From NCBI GenBank assembly GCA_001599975.1, contig BCIO01000004.1, positions 1,339,434 through 1,403,433 of the forward strand: 64,000 bases of DNA, written 5' to 3'. This DNA comes from Cystobasidiopsis lactophilus. Taxonomy: Eukaryota; Basidiomycota; Agaricostilbomycetes; Agaricostilbales; Chionosphaeraceae. Shown here piece by piece: positions 59,751 to 64,000 of this stretch; the stretch's first letter is position 1, and each line of letters begins with the position of its first letter. Under the pieces are notes generated by a model. The model did no database searches. It was not told the DNA's origin and worked only from the letters and a program-made list of their open reading frames with translations. The position numbers were made by a program, and so were the translations under genes.

Positions 59751-61211
59751 TTACAGGCTGCTAAAATGCTTGCGCATCCGCTCCGCCAGTAGGTGTGGCC
59801 TGATGCGAGGGGACGACCAGTCAGCCACCAAATCAAGACTTCCAAGGTACAAAGGACCAGCCTTTCTTGCGCAAGGAAGTGCCCTCCTTCATCCAAGACC
59901 TCCCAAAAGCGAAGATCCGGGAACAGCTTCTCACACAATGCTCGCGGCGGGTACTGGATCTCGTCTCGTCCGAAGGAGATAGCAACCGGGCATGTTACTG
60001 GGTGCGTCGCTGTCGTCGCCACATCGCCACCTTCCGTTCTCTGAGCGTTCATAATTCCGTCAGCTTGGAGCAAAGTTGTCCAACCAAGCGCGACGGTGAG
60101 GCACTCACGTTGTAGTAAAGCCAGAAGCTGGAAGTGATCGACCCAGTGAACCAGTACAGCAGGCTGCTAGTGACAATGAAGTCTTTGCTGGGGATAGTCG
60201 CAGGGTTGGACCATCGCATGAACTTCTCTCCAATATAACCCAAGACCGCAACCGGGTTGAGCGCAAGTGCAGCGCCAATGGTGTAAGGCACTTGGCCCTG
60301 TACTTGGGTGTACGCTCTTCCTTTCGACTCGAAGTCGGCCAACCTTTCGATGCCTCTGAGCTCGAGTGGCGAAACCCCTTCTGCCGACAGCGGGTCGGTC
60401 CCCCTCATAACCTGAAGCGTCGTTAAAATCAAAGTAGAGGAGCAGATGGAGGCTTACAAAGTTAAGGTGAATCGCAAGGCACCGGTCTGGGAAGTCCAGC
60501 GCAAGCCTTCTGCAGACGATGGAACCCCACTGCCTCGATCATTCAGCGTCGGACCGCATGGAGCACTAAGTTTCCTCACATCTCCGCCTTGGGCGTAGTA
60601 TGTGTCGTATCCAAGCTTGGCCATCACTTCGTTGAAGCAATAGCTGATCGATTCCAGCCGCGTGAAGCCATCCTTGGGCGGCGAAGAGAACGTGTACCCC
60701 AAAAGCGACGGCACAACGACATGATATGCCTGCTCGCCATTTGCGGGTTCAGTCAACAGCGGGATGATGCCTTGGAACTCGAGGAAGGAGCCGGGCCAGC
60801 CGTGTGAAAGCAGCTGCGTCTCTTCAGCATGAATCTTGCTGCAGCCTGGAGAGAGGCACTCACCAGAGGCTTGGCATCAGGTCTTGAGGAAGGGGCGTGA
60901 ATGAAGTGGACGTCGATAGGGTCGCTTTCGTGTTTATCCTGAATCGACATCTTGAAGTGCTTCCCCATGCTGTTGATGGCCGCCTGCGCTTTCGACCAGT
61001 CGTAGTCATAGGCAAGATGGTGTGCGAGCGCTTTCAGGTCCTCCGACGGGATACCGAAGGCGAAACTTCGGTCGCTGTTGGCCTTCGCCTCTGCTGACGG
61101 GCTGAGGCAGTTGGGGAAGAACTTCGTGTTCAAGAGCGGCAGACTCGACTTTGCCAGTTGCTTGGCCAATTCAACCTCCTCCTTGCTGATATCAACGGTG
61201 AAAGGTTGCAT
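59751..61211 (-). CDS. Epoxide hydrolase (EPHX1-like alpha/beta hydrolase)
   Basis: Hydrolyses epoxides through an Asp ester intermediate. The ATG at 61211 opens the EHN domain (MQPFTVDISKEEVELAKQLA; SMGKHFKMSIQDKHESDPID; VHFIHAPSSRPDAKPLV). The oxyanion motif is LSHGWPGSFLEFQGIIPLL. Next come VVVPSLLGYTFSSPPKDGFT and NEVMAKLGYDTYYAQGGD, joined across an intron to WGSIVCRRLALDFPDRCLAI; the Asp of GGDWGS is the nucleophile. The lid includes PYTIGAALALNPVAVLGYIG. The last part has VTCPVAISFGRDEIQYPPRA and the catalytic His in LDEGGHFLAQE. After this the frame needed for a normal end (LDLVADWSSPRIR to KHFSSL, stop at 59751) is offset. Either a small non-standard intron or a frame change lies just after FLAQE. 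The 3' end is therefore tentative. Confidence 0.85.
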
Positions 61212-61466
61212 ATTTGGCGTTCGTGAGCAAGCAGAGGGGCGGAAGTTGCGGACCAAGATGCGAGGGCCCCGCCGAGCTGCACCGGACCAGAAGAGCCTTG
61301 TTGGACACAGCATCAAAGTGAAGACAGTTGGCTGGCAAGGACAAACGCAGAGAAACCGACGCTGCGAGCGGCTAAGCAGACAACGCCCCTGCCAAAATTC
61401 GCCACCGAACCGGCACCGTCGCATTACCAGCGTTTTGCCATACAAGTCAAACTCTATCTGTGATTA

Positions 61467-63646
61467 TCATACATTCAACATGGACTTTCTCCACTTCTGT
61501 TGCATCTGCTGGCAATCCAGGAACATTTGCCACTTCACGTCGAGGATGCGGCGAGCTCGATTAGATGCCGAAGGCAGAACTCGTGCAGCGGGCGGCGTCA
61601 TCTGCATCTGTCGGCAATAGTCAGAACTCCAAGAGCAACAAGGCGAATGATTGCTACGTACCATACAACCCCATAGCAGGTCCCGGTTGGCGACCGCGGC
61701 TGCCTGAGCCTCTGGGCGGTTCCGTGGTCGAATTGTTTTGCTTAGCTCGTGGCCGTATCTCCCGAGGATCGCAGAGCCGCAAACGACAGAAGACGCAGGA
61801 GCCGACGGCGCAATGACGATTAACCCGGTAACGTCCGCAAAGAGGGCCAACAGTCCGGTGTTGAGGGCCTGACTGCCCGAAACGCATATCTCCTTGACTT
61901 CGTGGCCGGCCACACTGTAATTGAGATTAGACAGCTTTCCAAACAAGGGAAAGAGATTCCAGCATACCGAAAGCTTTCGATGATCTGCCGCATCTGCAGA
62001 GCCAGCGCTTCGAGCGTCGCCTGGTATTTGACCAGCAGATCTTCCACCGAGTTGTCCATGGTCAATCCGGATAGCATGCCTTTCATTTCGCCGTCATTCA
62101 GCGGCGATCGATTTCCTAATGTGCAATTTCAGCTGGACCTCCAGGCAAGCGAGCAAAAACCCACCTCTGAAATCGGGGTAGACAAAAGCGTCCTTTGCGA
62201 GCTCCACAGCCGAGTCCATGCCCTTGTCCTTCACCAGATTGACCAGCAGGGAATCAATGAGCGAGATGGGCACGCTCTGCGCGTCATCCTTTAGGCCCGC
62301 AAGAACGCGGAGCTCTTTATACGCTGGATGAGTCTCGACCATATGAGCAATCAGGTCGCCTGTTGCTGATTGTCCGCCCATAATCATTGACCACTGGGCA
62401 AAGATGCTGTTCTTGAAGGGCCCCCAAACCCCATTGATCGGCACAGAGACAGGGCTCTGTTCCCGAACGGTCAAATTGACCTCTGGGGCACAGTTTTGGG
62501 CACCACTCACTTCGAGAATTATGCACGTCTGTGGTCAACTCAGCTATAAATGCCTTCATTTGGCAGAAAAAGCGACCTACGCTAGTTCCGGCGACAGCCG
62601 CCAACCGATATTGGCAGTCGTCAAAGCTCGACTGGGGTTCGCTAGGAAGGCTGGGGTATCCGATGGTGCCCACAAATCCGGCATAACAATCCACCACGGG
62701 AGCTGCTATAACCACATCCGAGAGGCCGCATTGAGCAGAGCCAGCAGAGGGCAACGGGAGGCCGGAATTGAAGGTCAATGAATCGTCGAAGTGCATATCG
62801 GTCAGGTCGATCTGGGTGAGAAACTCGTTCGACCAGCTCGCCTCCGGTCGGTAAGCAATCGAAGGGACGACATAAAGGGCTTGGCCGGACCGAAAACGTC
62901 CATTGAGAGTCGGAAAGAGGCCGGCAAGTCGATATGCGAGGTAGTCCGCCTGCATAGGGAAATCAGAGAAGTGATATTGACCTAAAAGAGTTATCATACC
63001 AAAGAAAAGATGCAGGAAGATCGAAACAACTCGGTAGACATGTGCTCTTTGAGCCACAAGGCCTTGGGGAGATCTAGCTCCACATGCATGAAGCCTCCAA
63101 GTGCAGACAAGTCTTCGTGCTGAGTCTTGTTAATCTTTTCAGCCTGTTTTTCCGCGCGATGGCTGTTGACCAGCCGTCAGCTTTGGAGCTATCTCGCGAA
63201 AGCACTTCGCGCTTAGAATAGTAGCTTACTCGCACCACAGAATGACATTCCTCTCGTCCTCTGAAGATCCAAGAGTCTTGCTATTGACTGACCTAGGCAG
63301 GCCAGCTACATCCGTGACAGCCATACTGCATGTGCAGTCCAAGCCCAAGGAGACCACTTTCTTCAAGTCGACCTGGCCGCCGATAGCCTCGAAACAGAGT
63401 TCAATGCCTTTCCAGATGTCGTCTGTCGACTGTTCGTAGACCCGGGCATCTTGAGGGTCGCGGAAGGTCTTGATGGGTTTCTGTTCCGAAGCGACAATCG
63501 TCCCTGTCGGGTCCAGCACGGCGACTCTGACGGACGAAGTCCCCCTATTGACAAATTTCAGAAAGAAGCACAGAAAGGAGGGGCGTCCAACAAGCGACGA
63601 ACACATCAATTCCGGCGTGCAGGTCGGTCGAGGACTTTTCAGGCAT
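61467..63646 (-). CDS. FGGY-family carbohydrate kinase
   Basis: ATP-dependent sugar kinase, most like the fungal and animal FGGY group that phosphorylates D-ribulose or a related ketose. The ATG at 63646 gives MPEKSSTDLHAGIDV, the first phosphate loop. After an intron come GTSSVRVAVLDPTGTIVASE and YEQSTDDIWKGIELCFEAIG, then VSLGLDCTCSMAVTDVAG. Next are LWCDHRAEKQAEKIN, FSDFPMQADYLAYRLAG and YRLAAVAGTSVGRFFCQM. The second domain has VPINGVWGPFKNSIFAQWSM, IMGGQSATGDLIAHMVETHP and TADVTGLIVIAPSAP-like sequence with SAILGRYGHEL. An intron joins WGCM to MQMTPPAARVLPSASNRARR, ending DVKWQMFLDCQQMQQKWRKS and LNV at 61467. About seven introns are present. The sugar is not certain. Confidence 0.85.
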
Positions 63647-64000
63647 GATAGGGCGGCAGTAGCTGCAGGCGCAGAAGTGTTCTAGGGAATGGCAGTACCG
63701 GAAAGAAAGAGCAAAGACAGTAAGGACGCCGAGGTTACAACGGTACAGCTTCAGTTCATTGTTGCAGCGCAAGATGCCAGAGGCGAGTTCAGCGAGGCTC
63801 CCGAAACTTTCGGATGACTGCGATGCTACCCTGCGATGCCATTGCACATTGCGAGAGATGCTTGCGAATACAGATTTTCCTTTTCCAATCAATTTTTAAG
63901 TCCATCCGGTTCTAAAATTGGGGTGGCGGCACAACAACATGGGCAGTGATTTTTTGGCTGGTCAGAGCTTTGGAGCGACCGAGGGTAGTCATTTCGAGTA
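63647..64000. other. Upstream region of the FGGY kinase, window edge
   Basis: Mostly promoter-like sequence. A plus-strand ATG at 63940 (MGSDFLAGQSFGATEGSHFE) is open to the window edge and could be the first exon of a divergent gene. With only 20 codons visible this cannot be decided. Confidence 0.3.

Overview
The window is nuclear DNA from a fungus, most likely a basidiomycete yeast; Pucciniomycotina or Ustilaginomycotina is my inference. It is GC-rich by eye and carries about 32 protein genes in 64 kb. Genes are split by many short introns of roughly 45 to 75 nt with GT..AG ends, and some intergenic spaces are only tens of bases. Gene content is fungal housekeeping: NUP133, ELP3, NDUFS7, SQS1, CDS1, PDCD5, TSR1, an Msy-type MscS channel, sideroflexin, and an NCS1 permease beside a DCG1-type racemase. 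I saw no tRNA, rRNA, transposon or CRISPR array.

Layout. 1-10.8 kb (minus): NUP133, running off the left edge, then two BTB/POZ genes flanking an F-box-like gene. 11-16.3 kb: a Ser-rich protein (plus), ELP3 (minus) and a small unknown gene (minus). 17-23.2 kb: a secreted flavoprotein of the berberine-bridge type (plus), a hydantoin/allantoin racemase (minus) and, from a shared promoter, an NCS1 permease (plus). 23.4-30.2 kb: a basic unknown protein, an MDR reductase, complex I NDUFS7 and a type II membrane SGNH-like protein. 30.7-33.4 kb: a secreted Ser/Ala/Val repeat protein with dibasic cleavage sites. 33.5-38.3 kb: a basic/acidic unknown protein and SQS1 sharing a 66-bp promoter, a small membrane protein with a hairpin-forming inverted repeat around one exon, and a doubtful small gene. 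38.7-48.3 kb (plus): EF-hand/MscS channel, PAS-kinase-like kinase, sideroflexin, MFS transporter. 48.6-55.8 kb: bestrophin (minus), a tiny membrane protein (plus), then CDS1 (minus) and PDCD5 (plus) head to head. 56-63.7 kb: HAD hydrolase (plus) whose stop codon overlaps that of TSR1 (minus), then epoxide hydrolase and FGGY kinase (both minus). A gene may start at the right edge.

How genes work together. Most neighbours are unrelated housekeeping genes. The clearest functional pair is the divergent racemase and NCS1 permease, which together suggest uptake and racemisation of allantoin or another hydantoin. The least ordinary items are the repeat-plus-Kex2 secreted protein, the BTB pair with a near-identical domain but unrelated tails, and the exon-flanking inverted repeat. 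Exon boundaries were worked out by hand from reading frame and splice signals; where they do not close cleanly I say so.
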